Source: Chitinophagales bacterium
Lineage (GTDB): Bacteria > Bacteroidota > Bacteroidia > Chitinophagales > UBA8649
Length of the DNA stretch: 64,000 bases
NCBI GenBank assembly: GCA_020635995.1
Contig: JACJYS010000002.1
Span: 1-64,000, forward strand
Reading direction: 5' to 3'
In this document: piece by piece, positions 36,689 through 46,282 of the stretch
Numbering within the stretch: the first letter of the stretch is position 1
Layout: each line of letters opens with the position of its first letter
Translations under genes and position numbers: made by a program
Notes under the pieces: model-generated
Database searches by the model: none
Told to the model about the DNA's origin: nothing
The model's input: the letters and a program-made list of their open reading frames with translations, nothing else

Positions 36689-38218
36689 ATGAGTAAAGAA
36701 TCTTTTAAAGAATATATAGATAATGGCTATACTTTTAAAGGCGACAGCATAGTGCTGGGAACAGCTATTTTTGAAAAGCAACCCATAGAAAATACTTTAA
36801 TAAAAATACCGCTTAAAACACTTACAAGACATGGATTGATAGCCGGAGCTACGGGTACAGGAAAAACTAAAAGTCTTCAAGTTTTAGCCGAGCAATTAAG
36901 CAATAAAGGTATCCCCTCTTTAGTAATGGATTTAAAAGGCGATTTAAGTGGATTGGCTCAACCTGGCGAATTTAATGACCATGTAAAATGGCGACATGGA
37001 TTAATAGGTATTCCTTACGAACCAGGTGCTAAACCTGTAGAATTACTCACTTTATCTGAAGAAAAAGGAGTAAGACTACGAGCCACGGTTTCTGAATTTG
37101 GTCCTATTTTAATTTCTAAAATTTTAGACTTAAACGATACACAAGGCGGTATAGTAGCTGTACTTTTTAAGTATTGCGATGACAATAAACTGCCTTTATT
37201 AAATTTAGAAGATTTTAAAAAAGCACTTCAATATGTTATAGACGAAGGCAAAGAAGCTTTTACTGAAGAATATGGGAGCATGTCGCCCGTTTCTGTAAAT
37301 ACCATTATTAGAAAAGTAATTGAATTAGAGCAGCAAGGAGCCGATAAGTTTTTTGGAGAAATATCTTTTGAAGTTAATGACTTACTTAGAACAACAAGAG
37401 ACGGAAAAGGCATTATAAATATTATACGCCTTACCGATATACAAGACCGACCTAAGCTTTTTTCTACATTTATGCTAAGCTTATTAGCAGAAGTTTATAG
37501 TGTATTTCCCGAAGAAGGAGATGTAGAAAAACCTAAGTTATGCATTTTTATAGATGAAGCACATTTGGTTTTTAACAATGCATCTAAAGCATTATTAGAT
37601 CAAATAGAAGCCATCATTAAATTAATAAGATCAAAAGGTGTGGGCGTTTATTTTATAACTCAAAACCCTACAGATGTGCCGGACGCTGTCCTTAGTCAGT
37701 TGGGATTAAAAGTGCAACATGCCTTGCGTGCTTTTACGGCAAAAGACCGAAAAGAAATAAAACAAACAGCAGAAAATTATCCTATTTCAGAGTTTTATAA
37801 TACCGATGAAGTATTGACTTCTTTAGGAACAGGAGAAGCATTAGTAACCGCTTTAAACGAAAAAGGAATACCTACGCCATTATCTGCCACGCTTATGCGT
37901 GCTCCGGAAACCAGAATGGATATTCTTAGTGAAAAAGAAATAGATGTAGTCATTAGCCAGTCTAATTTAGTGAGTAAATACAACCAAGAAATAGACAGAG
38001 AAAGTGCCGCAGAAATATTAGAGAAAAAAATAGGAAAAGCTCAAGATAAAGCCGAACAAGAAAAAAAGGCAAAAGAACAACAAGTAAAAAAATCTACATC
38101 AACCAAAAAAGAGATCGGCACCTTTGAAAAACTAAGCAAAAACACAATGGTACGTCAAATGGGAAGGACTTTAGTTAATACTTTAACAAGAAGTTTGTTG
38201 GGGATACTAAAAAAATAA
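36689..38218 (+). CDS. HerA-like ATPase (DUF853 / YjgR family)
   Basis: A 509-residue P-loop ATPase with Walker A GATGTGKTKS near residue 52 and Walker B LCIFIDEAHLVF, followed by the family-typical IKLIRSKGVGVYFITQNP and a lysine- and glutamate-rich C-terminal tail. The DUF853 family is related to HerA/FtsK translocases, but its function is unknown. It stands alone, followed by a tRNA operon. Confidence 0.88.
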   Translation: MSKESFKEYIDNGYTFKGDSIVLGTAIFEKQPIENTLIKIPLKTLTRHGLIAGATGTGKTKSLQVLAEQLSNKGIPSLVMDLKGDLSGLAQPGEFNDHVKWRHGLIGIPYEPGAKPVELLTLSEEKGVRLRATVSEFGPILISKILDLNDTQGGIVAVLFKYCDDNKLPLLNLEDFKKALQYVIDEGKEAFTEEYGSMSPVSVNTIIRKVIELEQQGADKFFGEISFEVNDLLRTTRDGKGIINIIRLTDIQDRPKLFSTFMLSLLAEVYSVFPEEGDVEKPKLCIFIDEAHLVFNNASKALLDQIEAIIKLIRSKGVGVYFITQNPTDVPDAVLSQLGLKVQHALRAFTAKDRKEIKQTAENYPISEFYNTDEVLTSLGTGEALVTALNEKGIPTPLSATLMRAPETRMDILSEKEIDVVISQSNLVSKYNQEIDRESAAEILEKKIGKAQDKAEQEKKAKEQQVKKSTSTKKEIGTFEKLSKNTMVRQMGRTLVNTLTRSLLGILKK

Positions 38219-38239
38219 TTTTTTTTAAGCAATAAAAGT

Positions 38240-38268
38240 TTGAAGATTTGATATTATCCGTATATTTG
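38240..38268 (+). promoter_or_regulatory. Promoter of the tRNA-Gly/tRNA-Leu unit
   Basis: TTG (38240-38242), an 18-bp spacer and TATATTTG (38261-38268): a complete Bacteroidota -33/-7 pair, about 37 bp upstream of tRNA-Gly. Confidence 0.7.
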
Positions 38269-38305
38269 CAGTCCGTTAAAATAAACGGGCAGTTCTAAAC
38301 ATAAT

Positions 38306-38378
<73 letters not shown>

Positions 38379-38483
38379 CATAAATGAGTTTGTGTGAGAG
38401 TTTGAGTGTAAAGTGTGTGGAATATTGATTTCCACTTTTCTTTTCACATACCAAACCCACACTCCATATCCACACCTTTTTAT

Positions 38484-38567
38484 ACCCTGGTGGTGGAACT
38501 GGTAGACACGCAAGACTTAAAATCTTGTGACAGCAATGTCGTGCGGGTTCAAGTCCCGCCCGGGGTA
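38484..38567 (+). tRNA. tRNA-Leu (anticodon TAA)
   Basis: 84-nt class II tRNA with a long variable arm: acceptor ACCCTGG/CCGGGGT (one U-G pair), anticodon stem CAAGA/TCTTG with loop CTTAAAA (TAA), T arm GCGGG-TTCAAGT-CCCGC. It lies 105 bp after tRNA-Gly; the spacer holds a weak hairpin (GTGGAA/TTCCAC) and nothing else recognised. Confidence 0.94.
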
Positions 38568-38570
38568 CGT

Positions 38571-38605
38571 AAAAGCCTTAGTTAGCAATAACTGAGGCTT
38601 TTTTG
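38571..38605 (+). terminator. Terminator of the tRNA unit
   Basis: 14-bp stem AAAAGCCTTAGTTA / TAACTGAGGCTTTT (one U-G pair) with loop GCAA and a T run, starting 4 bp after tRNA-Leu. Confidence 0.88.
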
Positions 38606-38675
38606 TTTTCTATTTTCCCCACAATTGAAATATTTTCTATAACTTTTATTATATTAGAGTAATATTTTATTCTAA

Positions 38676-39059
38676 ATGAAAAATCTACTTTTTATATCAA
38701 TTATATCTATACTAATTTGTGCTTGCAACAAAAAAGAGAGTATCTGTACCAACGATGATTTTTGTACATTTATAAACACACAAAATTTTGAAGATTCAAG
38801 AAGTGTGGTCAATCATTTTCTTGCAGGGATAGATGATAAATTGCCTAAACAAGAAAAAATTAACCTTTTAATAGAATGGTTGAATTGCAAAAATTGTATT
38901 CTTAATACAGAATTAATTTGCGTTTCTTGTATTAGAACTAATCCTCCTCAATCTGAATTAAACATTACTATAATAGAAAATGGTACAGAAAAAGAATACA
39001 CTATGGATATTATAATGGGTTCACCTTTAGTATTAAGTAGATACCACGAACCACAATAA
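38676..39059 (+). CDS. Hypothetical lipoprotein
   Basis: A 127-residue protein with a lipoprotein signal (SILICAC, Cys17) and several further cysteines (NCKNCILN, CVSC) that may form disulfides. I recognise no family. It ends immediately next to the convergent glycosyltransferase gene. Confidence 0.7.
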   Translation: MKNLLFISIISILICACNKKESICTNDDFCTFINTQNFEDSRSVVNHFLAGIDDKLPKQEKINLLIEWLNCKNCILNTELICVSCIRTNPPQSELNITIIENGTEKEYTMDIIMGSPLVLSRYHEPQ

Positions 39060-40046
39060 TTACACAAAAAACCAAACTTCTTTATTTCTTAACAACGCTT
39101 TAATTTCTTTTTGTTCATCTCCATTAGCCACAGCTATAATAAACTGTTGCTTTTCTGTTGGTATAATAGATTTATAATGAAGCATTTTCTGCTTATAAAT
39201 TATATGCCCTACTTTCTTCTCATTATTGCACAGCCAAGTGAAAGGAATATTTTTATTGTTTAAATATTTAGCTATCTGTTTGCCTTTTGTGCCCGCACCC
39301 CAAAGTATCAATTCCTTATTTTTATTATAATCTACAAGCAGAAAATAGTGGCATTTCAAATCAATAAAAGTATTATTTGCATAATTACTATCATTTCTTG
39401 AAGCTCTTGTTTCGTGGTCTCGCCATAAATGACAAGTTTCTTTTACATTAACCACTTTTAATTTATGCTGATACATTCTAAAACATAAATCATAATCCTC
39501 AGGATAAATATCAAAATCAAATGCTCCAATTTTATTTAAAGTAGCCTTTGCCATTAACCAGCAAGGCGATGGAATAACACACTCTTTGTATATTTCGCTA
39601 AAATTATTTTCGCTTTGCATTAAGGAGTTTAGCCATTGCTCGTATTTTTTGTAGCCGTTTCCTACATTGCCGTCAGAAAAATATTGAACAAATCCTGTAG
39701 CTACGGTATTTTCTTTATTTTTTAAGGCATTTTCTAAAAATTCCAATTTCCCTTTGGGCATTATATCATCTGCATCCATACGGCTTATTAAATTGCCCAC
39801 ACTTTTGCTATAAGACAAACGCAAAGCATTAATAATTCCTTTTTGTTCATTATTAAAAACCCTAATTCTACTATCGTTTTGGGCAAATGTGCTAAGCAAT
39901 TTCAAACTGCCGTCTGTAGAGAAATCATTTATAGCTATCAACTCCCAATTTTGATATGTTTGATGAATAATAGAAGATAAGCATTCTGTTAAATACTGCT
40001 CGGCATTAAAAACGGGCATTAATATTGAAATCTTATTATTATCCAA
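39060..40046 (-). CDS. Family 2 glycosyltransferase
   Basis: A 328-residue GT-A fold transferase. The N terminus ISILMPVFNAEQYLTECLSSI and the DXD-like RMDADDIM are GT2 motifs, with YPEDYDLCFRM near residue 190 as the catalytic acid region. The last 85 residues (LILWGAGTKGKQIAKYL) look like a small nucleotide-binding-type fold appended to the enzyme. The start is TTG at 40046, since the next ATG would cut into the first strand. It probably builds a surface glycan; the sugar is unknown. Confidence 0.88.
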   Translation of the reverse strand: MDNNKISILMPVFNAEQYLTECLSSIIHQTYQNWELIAINDFSTDGSLKLLSTFAQNDSRIRVFNNEQKGIINALRLSYSKSVGNLISRMDADDIMPKGKLEFLENALKNKENTVATGFVQYFSDGNVGNGYKKYEQWLNSLMQSENNFSEIYKECVIPSPCWLMAKATLNKIGAFDFDIYPEDYDLCFRMYQHKLKVVNVKETCHLWRDHETRASRNDSNYANNTFIDLKCHYFLLVDYNKNKELILWGAGTKGKQIAKYLNNKNIPFTWLCNNEKKVGHIIYKQKMLHYKSIIPTEKQQFIIAVANGDEQKEIKALLRNKEVWFFV

Positions 40047-40079
40047 TTTTGAGGTATAATTATTGCTATTAAATTTTTG

Positions 40080-40583
40080 ATGAGCAAATTGTCGGAAAAA
40101 TACGACCCTAAAAATAAGAAAAGTTTACAAACCATTAAATTTTTAACGGAATGGATGGATACTAAATTTACTATTCCTTTTACCAATATAAAATTTGGCT
40201 TAGATCCACTATTAAGTTTAATGCCCGGTGCAGGAGATATAATAAGTAGTGGTATAAACGTAGGAATTTTGGGACTTATTTTAGCCAAAGGCGTTCCGGT
40301 TAAAACAGCTTTTAAAATGATGTTTAATACCATATTTGATACTTTATTTTCATCTATTCCGTTTTTAGGAACTATAGTAGATGTTGGCTTTAAATCTAAT
40401 ACCAAAAATTTACACTTATTAGAGCAACACTTAAAAAACAACCCAAATGGAAAATATGAATACGGAATTTGGATAGTTTTTGGAATAACTATTTTTATGA
40501 TTATTGCAATAATTTTATCTTTAGTATTCTTATTGCTATATTTAGCCAGTAAAATAGAACCTACAACTATAAATTATTTTTAA
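40080..40583 (+). CDS. DUF4112 membrane protein
   Basis: A 167-residue protein with the DUF4112 core: LTEWMDTKFTIPFTNIKFGLDPLLSLMPGAGD, then hydrophobic segments (GINVGILGLILA, SIPFLGTIVDVGFK) and a C-terminal membrane span. ATG at 40080 is preferred to the TTG just before it. The function of DUF4112 is unknown. It diverges from the glycosyltransferase with only 33 bp between starts. Confidence 0.85.
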   Translation: MSKLSEKYDPKNKKSLQTIKFLTEWMDTKFTIPFTNIKFGLDPLLSLMPGAGDIISSGINVGILGLILAKGVPVKTAFKMMFNTIFDTLFSSIPFLGTIVDVGFKSNTKNLHLLEQHLKNNPNGKYEYGIWIVFGITIFMIIAIILSLVFLLLYLASKIEPTTINYF

Positions 40584-40601
40584 ACTAAAAAACAAAAAAC
40601 T

Positions 40602-40820
40602 ATGAGAAATTTAATTTTTTTAACGCTATTATTAGCAGGCTTTTTAGTAGGCTGCAAACAAAATGGCACAAATGTTGAACAGCAAATTGAAACTGAAGAA
40701 GACAAACTTAGTGAAAAAGAAGCTGTTTTTATGGATTCTGTTTCAAATGAAATAGAAAAAGCAGGAGACGATATTAAGGATAAATCTGAAGAGTTGGATA
40801 GTTTATTAAATGAATTGTAA
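40602..40820 (+). CDS. Small lipoprotein with acidic helix
   Basis: A 72-residue protein: lipobox LVGC (Cys18) then a single charged helix rich in E, D and K. It is the middle gene of a tight set (40080, 40602, 40830). No family recognised. Confidence 0.7.
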   Translation: MRNLIFLTLLLAGFLVGCKQNGTNVEQQIETEEDKLSEKEAVFMDSVSNEIEKAGDDIKDKSEELDSLLNEL

Positions 40821-40829
40821 AATTTAAAA

Positions 40830-41534
40830 ATGATGAAAAAAACAATAAAAACAATATTTGTATTAGCCGGTTTTGTGTTAATGGCTAATTTATCTTTTGC
40901 TCAAGGCAATGGACATGGAAAAGAGTATAAAGACAAAGTAAAAGAACCGCTACCTCACAGAGAGGAGTTGAACGACAAAGGCAAAAAGGATAATTATTCT
41001 AAAGCAGAAAAAGAGGGTAAGGAGTACATGAAAGAAAAAGAGCATGAGCATACCCAAGGTAAAGGACATGAAAAAAATCATGGAGAAGAAAGAGAGTTTG
41101 AGCAAGGAAAAGACAAAGAATGGAAAGGAGAAAAAGGAGAACATCCTGAAGGAAAACCTGAAATGCCTGAGGGTAAAAAACAAGGACCTCCTCCTCATGA
41201 CGATAAAGGCAACGGACATGGATATGGAAAAGATAAAGCTGGTTTAGAAGGAAAAGATTTTGGTCAGCACAGAGCTGAAGAAGCTAAAATGAACAAAGAA
41301 ACTAAAGCTAAGGAATTAGATAGCAACATAACTACAGGAGAGGATAAAGTGGCAGCCGCTAAAGAAAAAATTAATGCTTCAAAGCAAAAATTAGAAGAAA
41401 GCAAAAAGACCGGTAAAATTAATGATGCTCAGTACAAAGAAGAACTTCAAAAAATTAACAGAGCCGAAGAAGCTGTAAAAAACTTAGAAAATAGCCTTCA
41501 AAAAGGAAAAGAGTTAAATATGCAAGCTAAATAA
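40830..41534 (+). CDS. Secreted, highly charged low-complexity protein
   Basis: A 234-residue protein with a signal peptide (cleavage after SFAQ region) and a mature part dominated by G, K, E, H and P, then a C-terminal helical part (VAAAKEKINASKQKLEESKKTG). It is probably disordered in its first half. The His/Glu-rich composition could bind metal, but that is inference. A strong terminator follows. Confidence 0.7.
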   Translation: MMKKTIKTIFVLAGFVLMANLSFAQGNGHGKEYKDKVKEPLPHREELNDKGKKDNYSKAEKEGKEYMKEKEHEHTQGKGHEKNHGEEREFEQGKDKEWKGEKGEHPEGKPEMPEGKKQGPPPHDDKGNGHGYGKDKAGLEGKDFGQHRAEEAKMNKETKAKELDSNITTGEDKVAAAKEKINASKQKLEESKKTGKINDAQYKEELQKINRAEEAVKNLENSLQKGKELNMQAK

Positions 41535-41555
41535 GCAATTGAAATTTTTATTTAT

Positions 41556-41594
41556 AAAAAAAAGCTATTGACATTAGGTTGATAGCTTTTTTTT
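41556..41594 (+). terminator. Terminator after the charged secreted protein
   Basis: 13-bp perfect stem AAAAAAAAGCTAT / ATAGCTTTTTTTT with a 13-nt loop. It may serve both convergent genes, since panB ends at 41608. Confidence 0.85.
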
Positions 41595-41607
41595 ATTCTC
41601 ACATCTA

Positions 41608-42423
41608 TCAATACTGCTCCTTATCACTTGGGAAATCTTGACTTCTTACATCTTCAATGTATTGCTCCACAGCACCTTTAATATCATCATAAAGATTCAA
41701 ATAGCGTCTTAAAAAACGGGGGCTAAACTCTGAAGTAATGCCCAGCATATCGTGAAGTACGAGCACTTGCCCGTCCACCTCATGCCCTGCACCTATACCA
41801 ATAACAGGAATGTTTACACTTTCGGCAACTTTTTTAGCCAGTTTAGCAGGAATTTTTTCTAAAACTAAAGCAAAACAGCCTATTTCTTCCAGCATTTTAG
41901 CATCTTCTAAAAGCTTTTCTGCCTCAGCTTCTTCTTTAGCTCTTACCGTATATGTTCCAAATTTATAAATACTTTGAGGTGTTAAACCCAAATGTCCCAT
42001 CACGGGAATCCCTGCCGTTAAAATTCTAATTATAGAATCTTTTATTTCTAATCCGCCCTCTAATTTAATAGCATGAGCTCCACTTTCTTTCATTATTCTA
42101 ATGCTGGAATCTAAAGCCGCACGACTATTGCCTTGGTACGAACCAAAAGGTAAATCTACCACTACCAAACAACGCCCCACAGCACGCACCACCGATGAAG
42201 CATGATAAATCATTTGGTCTAAAGTAATAGGCAAAGTAGTTTCGTGCCCTGCCATTACATTACTGGCACTATCGCCTACCAGTATAATATCTATACCCGC
42301 ATCATCTACAATTTTAGCCAAAGAATAATCATAGGCCGTAAGCATAGATATTTTTTCATTATTATCTTTCATTGCTTGTAGCGTATGGGTTGTTACGCGT
42401 TTTACATTACCGTGTACCGACAT
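41608..42423 (-). CDS. panB: 3-methyl-2-oxobutanoate hydroxymethyltransferase
   Basis: A 271-residue TIM-barrel enzyme that makes ketopantoate from 2-oxoisovalerate and methylene-tetrahydrofolate, the first step of pantothenate and CoA synthesis. Signature regions include KISMLTAYDYSLAKIVDDAGIDIILVGDSASNV, MGHLGLTPQSI and IPVIGIGAGHEVDGQVLVLHDMLG. Other pan genes are not in the window. Confidence 0.95.
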   Translation of the reverse strand: MSVHGNVKRVTTHTLQAMKDNNEKISMLTAYDYSLAKIVDDAGIDIILVGDSASNVMAGHETTLPITLDQMIYHASSVVRAVGRCLVVVDLPFGSYQGNSRAALDSSIRIMKESGAHAIKLEGGLEIKDSIIRILTAGIPVMGHLGLTPQSIYKFGTYTVRAKEEAEAEKLLEDAKMLEEIGCFALVLEKIPAKLAKKVAESVNIPVIGIGAGHEVDGQVLVLHDMLGITSEFSPRFLRRYLNLYDDIKGAVEQYIEDVRSQDFPSDKEQY

Positions 42424-42444
42424 ATTTTTATGTTTTTTGCATTA

Positions 42445-42452
42445 CAAAAGTA
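42445..42452 (-). promoter_or_regulatory. -7 box of panB
   Basis: TACTTTTG on the minus strand, 21 nt before the panB ATG. Confidence 0.55.
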
Positions 42453-42591
42453 ATAATAAATTATGGGTTTAATCTTTATCCATTATGTATTTTGACTTTT
42501 TTGAAGATTAAGTTTAGATACCAAAAAAATATGAAGTTTAGTATGTTTCAATTTTCTGTTTTCCGATTAAACAAATAACACATAATTCCTT

Positions 42592-42599
42592 TACCTTTG
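42592..42599 (+). promoter_or_regulatory. -7 box of asnS
   Basis: TACCTTTG, 20 nt before the ATG at 42620. Confidence 0.6.
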
Positions 42600-42619
42600 C
42601 ACCTCAAAAATAATTAATT

Positions 42620-44140
42620 ATGTCTTGGATATATATCAATCAAATGCAGGATAATGTTGGCAAAAAAGTAACTTTAAAAGGTTGGGTTGCCAATAAAAGA
42701 GATAGCAAAGGACTGTCATTTGTAAATTTGCGTGATGGAAGTGGATTTTGTCAGTGTGTTATTTCTGAAGATGTAGTAGGCAATAAATTTGAAGATACAA
42801 AACAACTTAGCCAAGAAACTTCATTAAGTATTACAGGAACTGTGGTTCAAGATGAAAAACAAATTGGAGGTTTTGAGCTTCAAGCTACAGACTTTGAAAT
42901 TATCCATGTTTCTGAAGATTATCCTATAACTCCAAAAGAACATGGAGTAGATTTTTTGTTAGAAAGAAGACATTTATGGTTAAGAAGTTCTCAGCAATGG
43001 GCTATAATGCAGGTGCGTAATGCTACTATTTTTGCATTACATTCTTTCTTTCAAGAAAAAGGATTTATGCTAATGGATTCGCCTATTTTTACGGGAAGTG
43101 CTGCTGAGGGAACTACAGATTTATTTGCTACAGATTATTTTGGGCAAGAAGCTTATTTGGCTCAAACAGGACAACTTTATGGCGAAGCTATGGCAATGGC
43201 TCAAGGCAAAATATATACTTTTGGACCTACTTTTAGGGCAGAAAAATCTAAAACAAGACGCCACCTTACAGAGTTTTGGATGATAGAGCCTGAAATGGCA
43301 TTTTTTGACTTGGATATGGATATGGACTTAATTGAAGACATGCTAAAATATGTTGTAAATAAAGTAATAGACCGCTGCCAAAACGAACTGAATATACTGG
43401 GTAGAGATATAGAAGCTTTAAAAAGTGTAAATGAGAAATTCCCACGTATTACTTACGATGAAGCTATAGATATTTTAACGGGCAAAAAAGATGTAAATGG
43501 TAAAAATGCCATTAAAATGTTGGAAGAAGATTTAGCTGACACCAAAAACAAAATAGCTGAAATAAATAAGGAAATTGAAGAAAGAGAAATTATTGTTAAC
43601 GATAATGTAAGCAAAAAAGGCATTAAAAACTTTAATAGAAATAAAGTAGGGCAGCTAAAAGCCGAACTTAAAGAACTGGAAGAAGACGAACGCAATATTC
43701 CTCAATGGATGAATTCTGCTAAAAACTTTAAACACGGTGGCGATTTGGGTGGTTCAGACGAAACAGTTTTAACACGTATGTATGGTTGCCCAATAATGGT
43801 GTACAACTGGCCACGAGCTATAAAAGCTTTTTACATGAAGCGTGTAGAAAATAATATAGAATACGTAAAAGGCGTAGATGTATTAGCTCCTGAAGGATAC
43901 GGAGAAATAGTGGGCGGTAGCGAGCGAGAAACGGACTTAGATTTCTTATTAGAACAAATAGAAGAGGAAGGTTTAAACAGAGCCGATTATGAATGGTATT
44001 TAGATTTAAGACGCTTTGGTTCTGTACCTCACAGCGGTTTTGGTTTAGGTTTAGAACGTTTAATAACTTGGATTTGCAAATTAAAACACATTAGAGAAGC
44101 TATTCCTTTTCCTAGAACAAGCCAAAGATTATTCCCTTAA
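42620..44140 (+). CDS. asnS: Asparaginyl-tRNA synthetase
   Basis: A class IIb synthetase of 506 residues, longer than the usual ~466. It has the OB-fold domain (VTLKGWVANKRDSKGLSFVNLRDG), motif 2 FRAEKSKTRRHLTEFWMIEPEMAF and motif 3 GFGLGLERL. The extra length is a lysine- and glutamate-rich helical insertion at about residues 290-365, before HGGDLGGSDE. Similar insertions are, to my knowledge, usual in Bacteroidota AsnRS. Confidence 0.95.
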   Translation: MSWIYINQMQDNVGKKVTLKGWVANKRDSKGLSFVNLRDGSGFCQCVISEDVVGNKFEDTKQLSQETSLSITGTVVQDEKQIGGFELQATDFEIIHVSEDYPITPKEHGVDFLLERRHLWLRSSQQWAIMQVRNATIFALHSFFQEKGFMLMDSPIFTGSAAEGTTDLFATDYFGQEAYLAQTGQLYGEAMAMAQGKIYTFGPTFRAEKSKTRRHLTEFWMIEPEMAFFDLDMDMDLIEDMLKYVVNKVIDRCQNELNILGRDIEALKSVNEKFPRITYDEAIDILTGKKDVNGKNAIKMLEEDLADTKNKIAEINKEIEEREIIVNDNVSKKGIKNFNRNKVGQLKAELKELEEDERNIPQWMNSAKNFKHGGDLGGSDETVLTRMYGCPIMVYNWPRAIKAFYMKRVENNIEYVKGVDVLAPEGYGEIVGGSERETDLDFLLEQIEEEGLNRADYEWYLDLRRFGSVPHSGFGLGLERLITWICKLKHIREAIPFPRTSQRLFP

Positions 44141-44152
44141 TTCTTTTTTCAT

Positions 44153-44584
44153 TTGCAGTTTACTTTAGTAAAACATAATAGTGAAGCGTATTGGAAATGC
44201 GTAGCTCTTAGAGATAAACTTTTAAGAAAGCCTTTGGGTTTAGCATTTAGCAAAGAAGAATTGATGCAAGAAAACAATCAAATTCATTTTGCTTTAATAA
44301 AAAATAATGAAGTAATAGCCTGCCTTAGTTTAGTGCCAAATGATGATAAACAAATAAAAATGAGGCAAGTTTGTGTTGATTCTACTATACAACAAAAAGG
44401 TGTGGGTAGAAATTTAGTGTTAAATGCAGAAAAATGGGCAATAGAAAATCATTATAATAAAATGTATTGTCATGCTCGGGCTAATGTGCTTCCTTTTTAT
44501 GAAAAAATGGCTTATAAAAAAATAGGAAATACATTTTTGGAGGTAGGCATACCCCATTTTAAAATGGAAAAGGTATTGATATAA
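44153..44584 (+). CDS. GNAT-family N-acetyltransferase
   Basis: A 143-residue GNAT protein with acetyl-CoA-binding motif A QVCVDSTIQQKGVGRNLVLNAEKWA and a C-terminal CHARANVLPFYEKMAYKKIG motif, resembling ElaA/YjcF-type acetyltransferases. The start is taken as TTG at 44153, 12 nt after asnS, because no ATG precedes the first conserved strand. Substrate unknown. Confidence 0.85.
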   Translation: MQFTLVKHNSEAYWKCVALRDKLLRKPLGLAFSKEELMQENNQIHFALIKNNEVIACLSLVPNDDKQIKMRQVCVDSTIQQKGVGRNLVLNAEKWAIENHYNKMYCHARANVLPFYEKMAYKKIGNTFLEVGIPHFKMEKVLI

Positions 44585-44661
44585 GCCTACATTAACATAA
44601 CTTTGTGATTATTTAATTCAAGCCTTAATACCTAAGGTACACTATTTGCGTTATTACTATT

Positions 44662-45567
44662 ATGAAAACAAAAGGATTAATTTCTCTTATTTTTTGTGGT
44701 TTAATATCTTTTGGTTTTGCTCAAAAACTTAATGAAAAAGAAATAAAAAAGTTTGAAGCTGCCGAAGATATTTTAAAAACATACACCGAAGAGTTTAAAT
44801 ATGATAGTTTAGATTTTAAGGTTCGGGTAGAAAACATACATGATTTTATACCAAAATTTGTAGCCATTTTAAAAGAAAAAAATTCATTTCAGTATGCGTT
44901 TGATTCCCTTCAAGGAGTAATGAAAGTGTATGCACCAGATAGTAGTTTTAGAATTTTTACTTGGCAACTGAGAGAACCATTAGGCACACATAGATACTAT
45001 GGTGCACTACAACTTAATACGCAAAATTTAAGTCTTTTTCCATTATTTGATTTTTCAGATACCATGACCGTACATCCACAAGAAATACTAAATAAAGATA
45101 ATTGGTATGGAGCAATTTACTATAAATGTCTTTTAAATACTGTTGACGGTAAAAATTATTACACACTATTTGCTTATGATGATGCAGACTTTGTAAGCAA
45201 TAGAAAATTTTTAGAGTTTTTGAGTTTTAACGAAAATAATGAACCTGTTTTTGGAGCTCCATTAGTGTCCATAACGGATAGCAATAATGTAACCACTACT
45301 TTTAATAGATTCTTTTTAGAATATACAGATAAAGCAAGCGTAAAATTAAACTACGATACAGATAAAAACATCATTATTTTTGATCATTTAGTGCCTCCTT
45401 CTGAGCATGAAAAAGATGCTTATTTTACTTATGTTCCAGATGGAACTTATGAAGGTTTTGAATGGAAAAACAACAAATGGACATGGATAGATAAAATTTT
45501 CCATTATTCTATTGACAAAAATGATGCTCCACCAATGCCACACCCTATTTTAGATAATAGGGATTAA
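44662..45567 (+). CDS. Hypothetical secreted protein
   Basis: A 301-residue protein with a signal peptide (ISFGFA/Q) and a beta-rich mature domain containing FRIFTWQLREPLGTHRYYGALQL and NWYGAIYYKCL. I know similar proteins only as uncharacterised Bacteroidota secreted proteins. Single gene, convergent to the next. Confidence 0.72.
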   Translation: MKTKGLISLIFCGLISFGFAQKLNEKEIKKFEAAEDILKTYTEEFKYDSLDFKVRVENIHDFIPKFVAILKEKNSFQYAFDSLQGVMKVYAPDSSFRIFTWQLREPLGTHRYYGALQLNTQNLSLFPLFDFSDTMTVHPQEILNKDNWYGAIYYKCLLNTVDGKNYYTLFAYDDADFVSNRKFLEFLSFNENNEPVFGAPLVSITDSNNVTTTFNRFFLEYTDKASVKLNYDTDKNIIIFDHLVPPSEHEKDAYFTYVPDGTYEGFEWKNNKWTWIDKIFHYSIDKNDAPPMPHPILDNRD

Positions 45568-45607
45568 TACCGAGCGACTACAACATAGTTTTTGAGGTAA
45601 AATAATC

Positions 45608-46187
45608 CTATTGCTCTTTATCTTTATAAGCATATACATACCAATACACTTCTGCATTGTCTATGCCTATTTCCACATCTTTTTGGTCAAAAATCCAGCG
45701 GATATATGTGAAATCATCTAAGTTTACTTCTTGTTCTTCGCCATATTTAGTTAAAAAATCAGCTTTTAAGGTCTTTGTAAAAAGCCAAAGCTTGGTCTTT
45801 ATCATAAGCTCCTTTGCTGTCATAAAAACGCACATAGCCGTCTATGGAGTTTAGCTTATCTTCTCCATCAAAAAATAAGTCTAAATTATAAACGTGATCA
45901 CCTATATTCCACTTGTAATATAAATAACTTTCCGACTCATTATCAAAAGCATCTTCCGGCAGTTTTTGCTTTACTGAGGTTCTGGTTTCTCCAATTTCTA
46001 TTCCCGAAAATTCTCCGGAATTAGATAAAACAATATCATCATAATAAGGCGATTCGTGTTCACTATCCGCTTTTCCTTGTAAAGAAGTAGAAGCATTTTC
46101 TCCATTAGCACCACCGCAAGCTATAAACCCAAAAAAAGTAATAGAAAAAAGAAAAAATAGAACTTTATTAAATAAGGTATTTTTCAT
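45608..46187 (-). CDS. Hypothetical lipoprotein, 1-nt frameshift
   Basis: The first frame has a lipobox FIACGG (Cys24) and a domain with SGIEIGETRTSVKQKLP, and stops at 45759. With one A fewer in CTTAAAAGC near 45770 the frame continues FYKDLKADFLTKYGEEQEV to VYAYKDKEQ, ending at 45608, for 192 residues. The second frame has no start of its own, so this is one gene with an indel. Family not recognised. Confidence 0.7.
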
Positions 46188-46282
46188 AGTTAGTCAAATT
46201 TTGGTATAAATATAAATAATTTGGCGAAATACTGTTATACTGATGCCTGTAAAATATTAATGTTTGCCTTACAGAAGCAATA

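Noticed and set aside
38379..38483. Small RNA between the two tRNAs
   Set aside because: Only a weak 6-bp hairpin is present; it is more simply a processed spacer of the tRNA transcript.
45608..45835. Separate small gene after the lipoprotein at 46187
   Set aside because: It continues the lipoprotein in another frame after a 1-nt indel and lacks its own signal or start context.
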